59,069 nucleotides of DNA from Parvibaculum sp. (lineage in GTDB: Bacteria > Pseudomonadota > Alphaproteobacteria > Parvibaculales > Parvibaculaceae), in the NCBI GenBank assembly GCA_019635955.1, contig JAHBYL010000016.1, positions 1-59,069 on the forward strand, given 5' to 3'. The notes under the pieces were generated by a model. The model saw only the letters and a list, made by a program, of their open reading frames with translations. It was not told the DNA's origin and ran no database searches. The position numbers were made by a program, and so were the translations under genes. Of the stretch, positions 9,069 through 17,249 are shown piece by piece (position 1 is the first letter of the stretch; every line of letters begins with the position of its first letter).

Positions 9069-9802
9069 ACGCCTATCGCCACGCCGTTCCCGCCATCGCG
9101 CTGCGCGACCTCACGGTTGCCTATGACCGCGAACCGGCGGTGCATCACCTGAGCGGCACATTCGCGGCGGGGAGCCTGACCGCCATTGTCGGGCCGAACG
9201 GCGCGGGAAAATCGACGCTCCTCAAATCCATCGCCGGTCTCGTCAGGCCAAGCGAAGGCGGCATCGGCATCGAAGGCGGCGCGGGCGAGCGCATCGCCTA
9301 TCTGCCGCAGCTTGCGGAGATCGACCGCAGCTTTCCGATCAGCGTGATCGACGCCGTGTCGCTTGGCCTCTGGCGCGATCTCGGCATGTTCCGCGCGCTG
9401 ACGGGCGAGCACGTGCGGCGCGCGAAGGCGTCGCTTGCGGCGGTGGGGCTCGAGGGCTTCGACGCGCGGCAGGTGGGCACGCTGTCGGCCGGGCAATTGC
9501 AGCGCGTGCTCTTTGCGCGGCTGATGCTGCAGGATGCGGGAATCGTGCTGCTCGACGAGCCGCTGGCGGCGGTGGACGAGCGGACGGCGGGCGACCTGCT
9601 GGCGCTGGTGCGGACCTGGCATGACGAGGGACGAACCGTGATCGCCGTGCTGCACGATCTCGAACGCGTGCGCGAGGCGTTTCCGCAATCGCTGCTGATC
9701 GCGCGGGAGCCTGTCGCCTGGGGGCCGACGGACGAGGTTCTGACGCCGGACAATCTCCGCCGCGCGCGCTACATCTCCGACGGGTGGAGCGACGCGGCAT
9801 GA
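9065..9802 (+). CDS. znuC: Zinc ABC transporter ATP-binding protein ZnuC
   Basis: 245 residues from ATG 9065. Walker A GPNGAGKST lies near residue 44-52, the signature LSAGQLQRVLFARLMLQ near 140, Walker B IVLLDEPLAAVD near 160, and the H-loop in VLHDLE. This is the ATPase of the ABC family for zinc/manganese/iron uptake; the cytoplasmic enzyme powers import through ZnuB. Zinc rather than manganese is favoured by the upstream Zur-type box and the His-rich loop of the linked ZnuA. The start overlaps the stop of the 43-residue peptide and the stop overlaps the znuB start. Confidence 0.9.
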   Translation: MNAYRHAVPAIALRDLTVAYDREPAVHHLSGTFAAGSLTAIVGPNGAGKSTLLKSIAGLVRPSEGGIGIEGGAGERIAYLPQLAEIDRSFPISVIDAVSLGLWRDLGMFRALTGEHVRRAKASLAAVGLEGFDARQVGTLSAGQLQRVLFARLMLQDAGIVLLDEPLAAVDERTAGDLLALVRTWHDEGRTVIAVLHDLERVREAFPQSLLIAREPVAWGPTDEVLTPDNLRRARYISDGWSDAA

Positions 9803-10668
9803 TCTACGATGTGCTGATCGCGCCCTTTGCCGATTACGGTTTCATGCGCCGCGCGCTTGTGGCCTGTCTTGCGCTTGCAATCGGCGGCGGGCCCATCGGC
9901 ACGTTTCTCATTCTGCGGCGCATGAGCCTGATGGGCGATGCGATGAGCCATGCGATCCTGCCGGGGGCTGCGATCGGCTTTCTCGCGGCGGGGCTCTCGA
10001 TCTGGTGGATGAGTTTCGGCGGCCTGCTGGCGGGACTTGCCATCGTGCTGCTGGCGGCGCTGATCAGCCGGACGACGGCGCTGCGCGAGGATGCGAGCCT
10101 TGCCGCCTTCTATCTCGTGAGCCTTGCGCTCGGTGTGCTGCTCGTCTCGATGCGCGGATCGAGCGTCGACCTCCTGCATGTGCTGTTCGGCACCATTCTC
10201 TCGGTCACGGACGATGCGTTGCTGCTGATCGCCTCCATCGCCACGCTGACGGTCATCACGCTGGCCGCGATCTACCGGCCGCTCGTGATCGAATGTTTCG
10301 ACCCGGCATTCCTCCGCGCGACGACGGGCGGCGGCACGATCTGGCATTTCGTGTTCCTGTCGCTCGTGGTCGTGAACCTCGTCGCCGGGTTCCAGGCGCT
10401 CGGCACGCTGATGGCGCTCGGCCTCATCATCCTGCCGGCCGCCGCAGCGCGCTTCTGGGCCGGGGCCGTGTGGTCGCTTTCGGCGCTTTCCTCCGTGCTG
10501 GCCTTCCTGTCGGGGCTCGCGGGACTTCTCATCTCCTATAATTTCAACCTGCCGTCGGGGCCTGCCATCGTTCTGACGGCCGGTGCGTTCTATGTTCTGT
10601 CGGTGATGCTCGGCACGCGGGAGAGCCTGCGCACGCGATATTTCCCGCGCGCCCATTTCCACGAGTAA
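9799..10668 (+). CDS. znuB: Zinc ABC transporter permease ZnuB
   Basis: 289 residues from ATG 9799, whose ATGA overlaps the znuC stop. Seven to eight hydrophobic helices run through the protein, with the family pattern RRMSLMGDAMSHAILPG near residues 41-57, the ABC-3 permease loop. It forms the inner-membrane channel with ZnuC. The C-terminus ends in a short His-containing tail (RAHFHE). znuA follows after 10 bases with an AAGGAGAAAGCG ribosome-binding site. Confidence 0.9.
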   Translation: MIYDVLIAPFADYGFMRRALVACLALAIGGGPIGTFLILRRMSLMGDAMSHAILPGAAIGFLAAGLSIWWMSFGGLLAGLAIVLLAALISRTTALREDASLAAFYLVSLALGVLLVSMRGSSVDLLHVLFGTILSVTDDALLLIASIATLTVITLAAIYRPLVIECFDPAFLRATTGGGTIWHFVFLSLVVVNLVAGFQALGTLMALGLIILPAAAARFWAGAVWSLSALSSVLAFLSGLAGLLISYNFNLPSGPAIVLTAGAFYVLSVMLGTRESLRTRYFPRAHFHE

Positions 10669-10678
10669 GGAGAAAGCG

Positions 10679-11659
10679 ATGAAACATCTGCTCGCGCTCT
10701 GCCTTTCCCTCGCGCTCGGCCTCACGGCCCTGCCCGCCCGCGCCGAAGAAGAACGGGCGCCACTCAAGATCGTCACGAGCTTCAGCATTCTCGCGGACAT
10801 GGCGAAGAACGTGGCCGGTGCGCGCGCGGAAGTGACAACGCTTGTGGGGCCCGATGCGGACGCGCATGTCTTCGAGCCGGGGCCGGCGCATGTGGCGCAG
10901 CTTGCGGAAGCGGATGTGCTCATCATCAACGGGCTCGGCTTCGAGCCCTGGCTGGTGCGGCTTGCGGCTTCGGCCAAGAGCAAGGCGAAATATGTGACGG
11001 CGAGTTTCGGCGTCAATCCGCTCGACCTTGCGGCGGGTGCCCATGATCACGGGCACGGGCACGATCATGGCCACGATCATGGCCGGGGGCACAGCCACGA
11101 CAAGGACGGTTATCCGAAGGCGCCGCAGGATTTCGATCCGCATGCCTGGCAGGACATTCGCAACGGCATCACCTATGTCCGCAATATCGCCATCGCGCTG
11201 GCGGAGAAGGACCCGGCGAACGCGACGCTCTACGAGGCCAATGCGGAGAGCTACATCACCGAACTGAAGAAGCTCGACGAATGGGTGCGGGCGGAAATCG
11301 GGCGGCTGCCGAAGGAGAAGCGCAAGGTCATCACCACGCATGATGCCTTCGCCTATTTCGAGAAGGCCTATGGCGTCGAGTTCCTGTCGGCGGCGGGTGT
11401 GGGCAATCAGGGCGACCCGAGCGCGGAGGCGCTGGCGCGGCTTGTGGACCAGATGCGGCGCGAGAAGATCCGCGCGCTCTTCATGGAGAACATGGGCAAT
11501 CCGCGCATGATGGAAACCATTGCGCGGGAAACGGGCGTAGAAAACGGCGGCATGCTTTATTCCGACGCGCTGTCCGCGCCGGGCGGACCGGCGCCGACCT
11601 ATGTGGCGATGTTCCGGCACAATGTGCCGGCCCTGATCGAGGCGATGCAGAAGAATTGA
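10679..11659 (+). CDS. znuA: Periplasmic zinc-binding protein ZnuA
   Basis: 326 residues with a Sec signal peptide (MKHLLALCLSLALGLTALPARA). Family metal ligands are visible: H63 in DADAHVFEP, H155 in FDPHAWQD, and the H of TTHDAFAYFEKAYG. Between them is a His-rich loop at about 121-142 (runs of HDHGHG), characteristic of zinc-specific members and thought to be a zinc sensor or chaperone. It is encoded last in the operon, unlike the common divergent znuA arrangement. Length is usual for the A-1 cluster solute-binding family. Confidence 0.93.
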   Translation: MKHLLALCLSLALGLTALPARAEEERAPLKIVTSFSILADMAKNVAGARAEVTTLVGPDADAHVFEPGPAHVAQLAEADVLIINGLGFEPWLVRLAASAKSKAKYVTASFGVNPLDLAAGAHDHGHGHDHGHDHGRGHSHDKDGYPKAPQDFDPHAWQDIRNGITYVRNIAIALAEKDPANATLYEANAESYITELKKLDEWVRAEIGRLPKEKRKVITTHDAFAYFEKAYGVEFLSAAGVGNQGDPSAEALARLVDQMRREKIRALFMENMGNPRMMETIARETGVENGGMLYSDALSAPGGPAPTYVAMFRHNVPALIEAMQKN

Positions 11660-11665
11660 AGCCGG

Positions 11666-12412
11666 TCAGCGGGCCATCAGCGCGAAGGTGCCCCAACCGA
11701 GATATTCGCGCGTGTAAGTCGCGTAGCGGACGGGCTCGGATGTGAGTCTGGCGCGGATTTCGCCCGCGAGTTCGTCGCCCGGATTCTCGTCGAGCCAGCG
11801 GCGCATGGTGAGCCATTTCGCGGCTTCATATCTGTCCCAGCCTTCGCTGTCGGCCAGCACCATTTCCACGATGTCGTAGCCGAGATCGCCGAACGAGGCG
11901 AGAAGCTCGGGCAGGAGCTGAAAGTCGGCAATCGAACCGGCGAGGCAGGATTTGGCGATTTCTTCCGTCGGCGGCCGTTTGAGCCAGTAGGGCTCGCCGA
12001 TCAGGACGATGCCGCCGGGCTTGAGGCTCTGGGTGAGGAGCGCGATGGTGCCGGCGACGCCGCCGCCGATCCATGTGGCGCCGACACAAGCGGCGATGTC
12101 CGCCTTTTCAGCGGCCACATAGCCCACCGCATCGCCATGGATGAACGCGACACGATCGGCGACGCCGAGTTCTTCCGCGCGGCGCTTCGCCTGTTCCGAG
12201 AAAAGCGCGCTCATGTCGACGCCCAGACCGGTGATGCCGTGATCGCGCGCCCAGCTGCAGAGCATCTCGCCCGAGCCGCTGCCGAGATCGAGCACATGCG
12301 CGCCGGGCGCGAGCCGCAGGACCGCGCCGAGCGTGGCGAGCTTTTCCGGCGTGTACGGATTATGGATGCGGTGCGCGCTTTCCATGATGTTGAAGATGCG
12401 GGGGATGTCCAT
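11666..12412 (-). CDS. Class I SAM-dependent methyltransferase
   Basis: 248 residues. Motif I HVLDLGSGSGEML is at 39-51, the acidic ribose-contacting residue in GLGVDMS follows, and post-motif FIHGDAVGYV is near 90-100, giving the Rossmann SAM fold. The substrate cannot be told; ATWIGGGVAGT and LIGEPYWLKRPP are conserved in a small-molecule methyltransferase group. It lies 17 bases behind a GNAT acetyltransferase on the same strand, so the two may form an operon. Its stop is 6 bases from the convergent znuA stop. Confidence 0.85.
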   Translation of the reverse strand: MDIPRIFNIMESAHRIHNPYTPEKLATLGAVLRLAPGAHVLDLGSGSGEMLCSWARDHGITGLGVDMSALFSEQAKRRAEELGVADRVAFIHGDAVGYVAAEKADIAACVGATWIGGGVAGTIALLTQSLKPGGIVLIGEPYWLKRPPTEEIAKSCLAGSIADFQLLPELLASFGDLGYDIVEMVLADSEGWDRYEAAKWLTMRRWLDENPGDELAGEIRARLTSEPVRYATYTREYLGWGTFALMAR

Positions 12413-12429
12413 GGCGGCGCCTTTTGCGT

Positions 12430-12933
12430 TTACCGGCCGGGCTTCACGATCGGGCCTTTCGCGCGCCCGAAGGCGCCGAGGTCGAGTTCTCGGTAGAGGA
12501 GCCGCGCGGGATCGACCGGGCCCGGCATGGTGAGGCGACCGGGCGGTACGGGGCCGAAGCCGACCTTGGCATAGTAAGGCGCATCGCCCACCAGAATCAC
12601 CAGCCGGTAGCCGAGCTTCTTCGCATCAGCGAGGCCCTTTTCCATCAGCTTGATGCCGCAGCCCTTGCCGCGCAGAACGGGATCGACCGCGAGCGGCCCG
12701 AGCATCAGCCCCGGCACGCCGCCGATGACGACCGGCCAGAAACTCAACGCGCCCACCATGCGGCGCTCCGCCCCCTCGCCCGTGAAGGCGACATAGCTGA
12801 GGCCGGGCGCAGGCTCATTGCCTTCGCGCAGGCGCTGCGCGGTTTTCGCGTAGCGGCCGGGGCCGAAGGAGAGGTCCAGCAGGGCTTCAATGGCAGGCCG
12901 GTGCTCCGGCCGCTCGGCTTCTATCTCGAACAT
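12430..12933 (-). CDS. GNAT family N-acetyltransferase (YhbS-like)
   Basis: 167 residues. The acetyl-CoA-binding motif A appears as LGPLAVDPVLRGKGCGIKLMEKGL (from about residue 77), with the preceding strand MVGALSFWPVVIGG and the later YYAKVGFGPVPPG, typical of the YhbS/COG3153 branch. These transfer an acetyl group to an amine; the acceptor is unknown. First gene of a two-gene unit with the methyltransferase downstream. Confidence 0.87.
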   Translation of the reverse strand: MFEIEAERPEHRPAIEALLDLSFGPGRYAKTAQRLREGNEPAPGLSYVAFTGEGAERRMVGALSFWPVVIGGVPGLMLGPLAVDPVLRGKGCGIKLMEKGLADAKKLGYRLVILVGDAPYYAKVGFGPVPPGRLTMPGPVDPARLLYRELDLGAFGRAKGPIVKPGR

Positions 12934-13298
12934 GGGTGTCTCACGGGGCTCAGCGAAGGGTCATGGAGGTCAATGCGCTCACCCTTCGCGGGCCCGGCCG
13001 CCGCTCAGGCGGAGGCAAGGACCGGAATGGCGCGCGCGGAAAGGCGGCGGGGGCGGCGATGCGCCCCTTCCCTCTCTCGTCGTCGCTGCTCTGCGAGCCC
13101 CAGCGCCATGATGCGGTCCTTTCGGGCCGGGGCGTGAGACCCCGGACGGTCAAGGCGGATAGCACGGGGCGGGTTTCCCGTAAAGCGGCTTTGGCGGGGC
13201 GGCCCGCCGCTGCGGCAGGGTTAAAAAGGCTGGAACGGCGGCTTGGCGTTGGATAGCTTGCCCCCCAACAAGGACAACCGGACCGAGAGGGACACGTC
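12934..13298. other. 365-base intergenic region between GNAT and SDR genes
   Basis: No gene with acceptable coding character was found; open frames here run through GC-rich low-complexity sequence. It holds a short hairpin (CCGGGGC-GTGA-GACCCCGG, about 13127-13144) and, close to the SDR start, the ribosome-binding site GAGAGGGA. The divergent promoters of the two flanking genes must lie here, but no clear -35/-10 pair is visible. Confidence 0.6.
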
Positions 13299-14213
13299 AT
13301 GGGAATTCTGGAAGGCAAGGTGGTGCTCGTCACCGGCGCGGCCGGCGGCATCGGCAAGGAATGTGCGATGATCGCCGCGGCGCAGGGCGCGAAGGTCGTC
13401 GTGAACGATCTCGGCGGCAGCGTGAAGGGCGGCGATGCGGGCGATGCGAGCGCCGCGCAGAAGACCGTGAACGAGATCAAGGCGGCGGGCGGCGAAGCGG
13501 TTGCCAATTCGGACAGCGTGTCGCTGAAATCGGGCGCTGAAAACATGATCGCGCAGGCGCTCGACACCTATGGCGCGCTGCACTCGATCATCAGCCCGGC
13601 GGGGATTCTCCGCGACGGCATGTTCCACAAGATGCCGGACGAGGACTGGGACGCCGTTCTCGAGGTGCATCTGAAGGGCAGCTACAACATCACCCGCGCG
13701 GCGATCAATCATTTCCGCGAGAAGGAAGAAGGGAATTTCGTGCTCTTCACCTCGACGAGCGGGCTCATCGGCAATATCGGCCAGGCGAACTACGCGGCCG
13801 CCAAGATGGGCATTGCCGGCCTCTCGCGCATCATCGCGATGGAAGGGGCGGCGAAGAATGTCCGCTCCAACATCATCGCGCCTTTCGCCTGGACGCGCAT
13901 GATCGCGACCATTCCGGTGAAGGACGAAGCCTCGGCGAAGCGCGTCGAGCGCATGAAGAATGCGATGCGCGCCGAACAGGTCGGCAATTTCGCCGTCGCC
14001 CTCGCCTCGCCCGGCTGCACGGCGAACGGACAGATATTCGCGGTGCGCGGCAATGAGCTGGTGCTGTTCTCGCAGCCGCGGCCCGTGAAGTCCGTCGCGC
14101 GGATCGACGGCTGGACACCGGAAACGATCCTCTCCCATGCCTTCCCGGCAATGGAAGGCGGCTATACCGACCTCGGCGCAACGGGCGCCGTGTTCACGTG
14201 GGAGCCGGTGTAA
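13299..14213 (+). CDS. SDR-family dehydrogenase, (3R)-hydroxyacyl-CoA dehydrogenase-like
   Basis: 304 residues. NAD(P)-binding TGAAGGIG lies at 12-19, catalytic Ser in TSTSG (151-155) and YAAAK (165-169) complete the classical SDR set. The segment VVVNDLGG followed by a Gly/Asp-rich insert (KGGDAGDASAAQ) and GILRD resemble the dehydrogenase unit of peroxisomal multifunctional enzyme type 2, which oxidises 3-hydroxyacyl-CoA. Odd: the structural NNAG motif is replaced by SPAG at 99-102. The C-terminal ~60 residues go beyond the SDR core. It stands alone and ends in a strong terminator at 14239. Confidence 0.82.
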   Translation: MGILEGKVVLVTGAAGGIGKECAMIAAAQGAKVVVNDLGGSVKGGDAGDASAAQKTVNEIKAAGGEAVANSDSVSLKSGAENMIAQALDTYGALHSIISPAGILRDGMFHKMPDEDWDAVLEVHLKGSYNITRAAINHFREKEEGNFVLFTSTSGLIGNIGQANYAAAKMGIAGLSRIIAMEGAAKNVRSNIIAPFAWTRMIATIPVKDEASAKRVERMKNAMRAEQVGNFAVALASPGCTANGQIFAVRGNELVLFSQPRPVKSVARIDGWTPETILSHAFPAMEGGYTDLGATGAVFTWEPV

Positions 14214-14238
14214 GCGTTACGCGCTGGATTGAATGAAG

Positions 14239-14267
14239 AAAAGGCGGGTCCGAGGGCCCGCCTTTTT
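14239..14267 (+). terminator. Rho-independent terminator of the SDR gene
   Basis: AAAGGCGGG and CCCGCCTTT form a nine-pair stem around TCCGAGGG, followed by TTTTTC. It lies 26 bases after the SDR stop. Confidence 0.85.
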
Positions 14268-14299
14268 CTACTCTGACGCTTCAACGACACTCTCTTGTG

Positions 14300-14366
14300 G
14301 CCCACCCTCCCCTTGAGGGAGGGTCGAAATTCGTGGGCGCAGCGAAGCGAATTTCGGGGAGGGGGA
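14300..14366. repeat. Intergenic palindromic repeat, copy B
   Basis: CCCACCCTCCCC and a CTTGAGGGAGGG hairpin, then an inner stem CGAAATTCG/CGAATTTCG (14325-14333 with 14349-14357), then GGGGAGGGGG. It has the same architecture as copies A and C in opposite orientation, with a different inner stem. Copies B and C flank a 35-base spacer, giving a head-to-head pair. Confidence 0.78.
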
Positions 14367-14401
14367 CGCAGCCTTCGGCACTTTGCGCCGATTCAATCCA
14401 T

Positions 14402-14470
14402 CCGCTTACCCTCCCCAAAATTTGCGATGCAAATTTTGACCCACCCTCAAGGGGAGGGTGGTCCAGATGG
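14402..14470. repeat. Intergenic palindromic repeat, copy C
   Basis: Nearly identical to copy A (8783-8852): CCGCTTACC, CTCCCC, the hairpin CAAAATTTGC-GAT-GCAAATTTTG (14416-14438), then ACCCTC/GAGGGT and GGTCCAGATGG. It lies just beyond the 3' end of the LysR gene. Confidence 0.85.
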
Positions 14471-14493
14471 TGAGGCGTGGCGGGTGCCGCGGC

Positions 14494-15432
14494 CTATTTT
14501 TCTTCTGCTCTCCCCTCATGCCCCTCCCCCCACGGCGCTTTCCCCGGCCCGAATTTCTCCACCGTGAAATCCACGAAGGCGCGGGTTTTGGCGGAGAGGT
14601 GGCGGGTGTGGGGGTAGATGGCGTGGAGGGTGAGCGGCGGCACGGACCAGTCTTCCAACACGCGGGTGAGCGCGCCGCTTTTCAGATGATCGCAGCCGAT
14701 GAAATCCGGCAGGAGGGCGAGGCCCGCGCCGGCCGCGATGGCATCGAGCATGGCGTCGGCATTGTTGCAGAGGAGGCGGGCCTTCAGCTCCACCTGTTCG
14801 CGCTCGCCTTCCGCGTTTTCCATTTCGAGATGGGTCGGGCGCGCGAGCAGCGTGTAGAGCAGGAAGGGATGGGCCGCCAGATCGGACGGGCGCTCCGGCA
14901 CCCCGTGTTTCTCGAAGTATGACGGCGCGCCGACGATGTGGCGCTCGACGGGCGCGAGCTGGCGCGCGATCAAGCTTGAATCCGTCAGCGCGGAAATGCG
15001 CAAGCTGACATCGAAGCCTTCCTCGATCAAATCGACGCGGCGGTCGTTCAGCGCGAGATCGAGTGTGAGTTCCGGGTAACGCGCGAGAAATTCCGGCAGC
15101 ACGGGGCCGAGCTGGCGGATGCCGAAGGTCATGGGCGCGTTGACGCGAAGGAGACCGCGCACGGCGCCCTCGACGCAATTCGCCTCCTCCACGGCTTCGG
15201 CGGCTTCGGCGACGATGCGGCTTGCCCGCTCGAAAACGACGCTGCCGGCTTCCGTGAGGCTGATGCGGCGGGTGGTGCGGTTCAGCAGGCGGACGCCGAG
15301 CTCATCCTCGAGCATGGAGACCTGGCGGCTCACCATGGATTTCGAGAGGCCGAGAGCCTCTGCCGCCGCCGTGAAGCCGCCCAGCTCCACCACCTTCACG
15401 AAGACCGCGAAACCGTTGAGATCGACCGCCAT
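14494..15432 (-). CDS. LysR-family transcriptional regulator
   Basis: 312 residues. An N-terminal winged helix-turn-helix (about 18-62: [38 protein letters not shown]) is followed by the effector-binding domain, with the AaeR/DsdC-like group's [22 protein letters not shown]. It is divergent from wrbA across 143 bases containing two perfect palindromes, so it very likely controls wrbA, perhaps with the pirin and glutathionyl-hydroquinone reductase genes, in response to quinones or other electrophiles (inference). The C-terminal tail ([12 protein letters not shown]) is polar and variable. Confidence 0.93.
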   Translation of the reverse strand: MAVDLNGFAVFVKVVELGGFTAAAEALGLSKSMVSRQVSMLEDELGVRLLNRTTRRISLTEAGSVVFERASRIVAEAAEAVEEANCVEGAVRGLLRVNAPMTFGIRQLGPVLPEFLARYPELTLDLALNDRRVDLIEEGFDVSLRISALTDSSLIARQLAPVERHIVGAPSYFEKHGVPERPSDLAAHPFLLYTLLARPTHLEMENAEGEREQVELKARLLCNNADAMLDAIAAGAGLALLPDFIGCDHLKSGALTRVLEDWSVPPLTLHAIYPHTRHLSAKTRAFVDFTVEKFGPGKAPWGEGHEGRAEEK

Positions 15433-15458
15433 CGCCCTATCTCACTGTAAACCTGAGG

Positions 15459-15487
15459 GGAACAATCTGTTCCAATCTATCCAGATT
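15459..15487. promoter_or_regulatory. Two adjacent palindromes, candidate LysR operators
   Basis: GGAACA-ATC-TGTTCC (15459-15473) and AATCT-ATCC-AGATT (15474-15487) are both perfect inverted repeats and abut each other in the LysR/wrbA intergenic region. LysR proteins typically bind two neighbouring dyads (recognition and activation sites), which this arrangement fits. Confidence 0.6.
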
Positions 15488-15575
15488 ATCTCTCCGGAGA
15501 AACAAACTACATGGATTGCATCAGATTGAGCAACGCCCCTTTCCGAAAGGCCCGGGGCCTCCGATGGAGGGAAAG

Positions 15576-16187
15576 ATGAGCGAGAAGACGAAAATCCTGG
15601 TGCTGTATCACAGCTCCTACGGCCATATCGAAACGCTGGCGAAGGCAGTCGCCGACGGCGCTGGCTCGGTTGCCGGCGTGGACGTGACGCTGAAGCGCGT
15701 GCCCGAGACCATGCCCGAAGAGGCGATGAAGAATGCCGGCATGAAGGTTTCGCAGGATGCGCCCGTCGCCTCCCCGCAGGAGCTTGGCGATTATGACGGG
15801 ATCATCTTCGGCACGCCGACGCGCTTCGGCAACATGACCGGGCAGATGCGGAGCTTCCTCGACCAGACCGGCGGGCTCTGGGCGAAGGGCGCGCTGGCGG
15901 GCAAGGCGGGCTCCGTCTTCACATCGACCGGCACGGGCGCGGGCAACGAGACGACCATCACCTCGTTCCACTCGACGCTGCTTCACCACGGCATGGTGAT
16001 CGTCGGCCTGCCCTATTCGGTCGGCACCGAACTTTTCGATATTTCCGAGGTGCGCGGCGGCTCGCCCTATGGCGCATCGACGCTGGCGGGCGGCGACGGA
16101 AGCCGTCAGCCTACGGAGAAAGAACTCAGCCTTGCGAAGAAGCAGGGCGCCCATGTCGCCGCCATTGCCGGGAAGCTCAAGGCGTAG
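15576..16187 (+). CDS. wrbA: NAD(P)H:quinone oxidoreductase WrbA
   Basis: 203 residues from ATG 15576, chosen for the GGAGGGAAAG ribosome-binding site just upstream and because the product then matches the usual ~200 residues. The FMN-binding flavodoxin loop [13 protein letters not shown] lies at 11-23, [24 protein letters not shown] near 80-103, and [15 protein letters not shown] after it; all are WrbA hallmarks. The tetrameric flavoenzyme reduces quinones by two electrons, avoiding semiquinone radicals. Divergent from LysR and followed by pirin. Confidence 0.95.
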   Translation: MSEKTKILVLYHSSYGHIETLAKAVADGAGSVAGVDVTLKRVPETMPEEAMKNAGMKVSQDAPVASPQELGDYDGIIFGTPTRFGNMTGQMRSFLDQTGGLWAKGALAGKAGSVFTSTGTGAGNETTITSFHSTLLHHGMVIVGLPYSVGTELFDISEVRGGSPYGASTLAGGDGSRQPTEKELSLAKKQGAHVAAIAGKLKA

Positions 16188-16204
16188 ACATTCAACCCGT
16201 TCCA

Positions 16205-16300
16205 GAGGCTCCGTATGTCTGGTGACGCGTAACGGAGCCTCGGGCCCGGCCGGCCGCTTTCCCCTCCCCTCCCCTCCGGGTGTGTGGGGGCCGGCCGGGC
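16205..16300. repeat. Two consecutive long hairpins between wrbA and pirin
   Basis: GAGGCTCCGT (16205-16214) pairs perfectly with ACGGAGCCTC (16232-16241). Directly after it, GCCCGGCCGGCC (16244-16255) pairs with GGCCGGCCGGGC (16289-16300) around a C-rich loop. There is no T-run, so these are not typical terminators; they could stabilise the wrbA transcript or attenuate read-through. Confidence 0.7.
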
Positions 16301-16328
16301 ACCTCTCCTGATGAAAGGCAGGATTCAC

Positions 16329-17039
16329 ATGATCGAGATTCGCGATTTCAATTCGCTCGGCGGCGCCAATCACGGCTGGCTCGACGCTAAACATCATTTC
16401 TCCTTTGCGCGCTATTACGACCCGAAGCGCATGGGCTGGGGCGCGCTGCGCGTGTGGAACGACGACCTCATCCGCGCGAAGACGGGCTTTCCGCCGCATC
16501 CGCATCGCGACATGGAGATCATCACCTATGTGCGCGAAGGCGCGGTGACGCATCGCGACCATCTGAACAATGAAGGCCGCACGGTGGCGGGCGACGTTCA
16601 GGTGATGTCGGCGGGACGCGGCATCCAGCATGAAGAGTGGAACCTCGAGGATGAGGACGCCCGGATCTTCCAGATCTGGATCGAGCCGAACCGCGAAGGC
16701 ATCACGCCCCGCTGGGAAACGGCAAAGTTCCCGAAGGAAGGCCGCAAGGGCCGGCTCGTGCCGCTTGCAAGCGGCAAGGCGGATGCGCCGGCGGAAGCGC
16801 TCTGGATCGCGCAGGATGCCGAAGTGCTCGGCGCGACGCTGGACAAGGGCACGTCCGTGACCCATGTCATGGGCAAGGGCCGTCTTGCCTATCTCGTGCC
16901 GGCGAAGGGCCGGATCGAGGTCAATGGCGTCGAAGTCGGCGAGCGGTCGGGCGCCGCGATCCGCGATGTGGATCAGCTCACCATCCGCGCGCTCGACGAT
17001 GCGGAGATCGTGCTCGTCGACCTGCCGCCGGAAGAGTGA
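16329..17039 (+). CDS. Pirin family protein (YhaK/quercetinase-like)
   Basis: 236 residues from ATG 16329, which has AGGCAGGA upstream; ATG 16311 is an alternative. The bicupin pirin signature is complete: FPPHPHRDMEIITYV (54-68), THRDHLNN (74-81) and GIQHEEWN (98-105), giving metal ligands H57, H59, H101 and E103. Bacterial pirins act as quercetin 2,3-dioxygenases or redox sensors. Position between wrbA and a glutathionyl-hydroquinone reductase supports a role in handling quinones or flavonoids. Confidence 0.92.
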   Translation: MIEIRDFNSLGGANHGWLDAKHHFSFARYYDPKRMGWGALRVWNDDLIRAKTGFPPHPHRDMEIITYVREGAVTHRDHLNNEGRTVAGDVQVMSAGRGIQHEEWNLEDEDARIFQIWIEPNREGITPRWETAKFPKEGRKGRLVPLASGKADAPAEALWIAQDAEVLGATLDKGTSVTHVMGKGRLAYLVPAKGRIEVNGVEVGERSGAAIRDVDQLTIRALDDAEIVLVDLPPEE

Positions 17040-17050
17040 CGAAAAATCCC

Positions 17051-17110
17051 TTGCCTCCCCCTTGCGGGGAGGCCGGGAAATGCGCCGAAGGCGGATTTCC
17101 CGGGTGGGGG
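17051..17110. repeat. Intergenic palindromic repeat, copy D
   Basis: CCTCCCCCTTGCGGGGAGG forms the outer hairpin; it is followed by the inner stem CGGGAAAT/ATTTCCCG with GCC-GAA-GGC inside, then GGGTGGGGG. Same plan as copies A-C. Copy E lies 42 bases on in inverted orientation, and GCGGCAA/TTGCCGC in the spacer extends the symmetry. Confidence 0.78.
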
Positions 17111-17152
17111 TAACTGTGTTGCGGCAATTGCATCGAAACGATTTGCCGCCGC

Positions 17153-17203
17153 GCCCCCCACCCGAAGGGCTGCGCCCTTCGACCTCCCCGCGAGGGGGAG
17201 GTG
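17153..17203. repeat. Intergenic palindromic repeat, copy E
   Basis: Reverse orientation of copy D: CCCCCCACC, the inner stem CGAAGGGC/GCCCTTCG around TGC, then ACCTCCCC-GCGA-GGGGGAGGT. The inner stem differs completely in sequence from copy D but pairs perfectly. Confidence 0.78.
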
Positions 17204-17249
17204 AAGGGTAAAGCGAACTATCGATGACTGCTTCAAGGAGGACGGAACG

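Noticed and set aside
11038-11108. Repetitive CATGATCACGGGCACG-like tract considered as a DNA repeat
   Set aside because: It is the coding sequence of the His-rich loop of ZnuA.
12950-13567. A 205-codon minus-strand frame in the gap before the SDR gene
   Set aside because: It overlaps the SDR gene antisense and is Ser/Pro/Ala-rich without ribosome-binding site.
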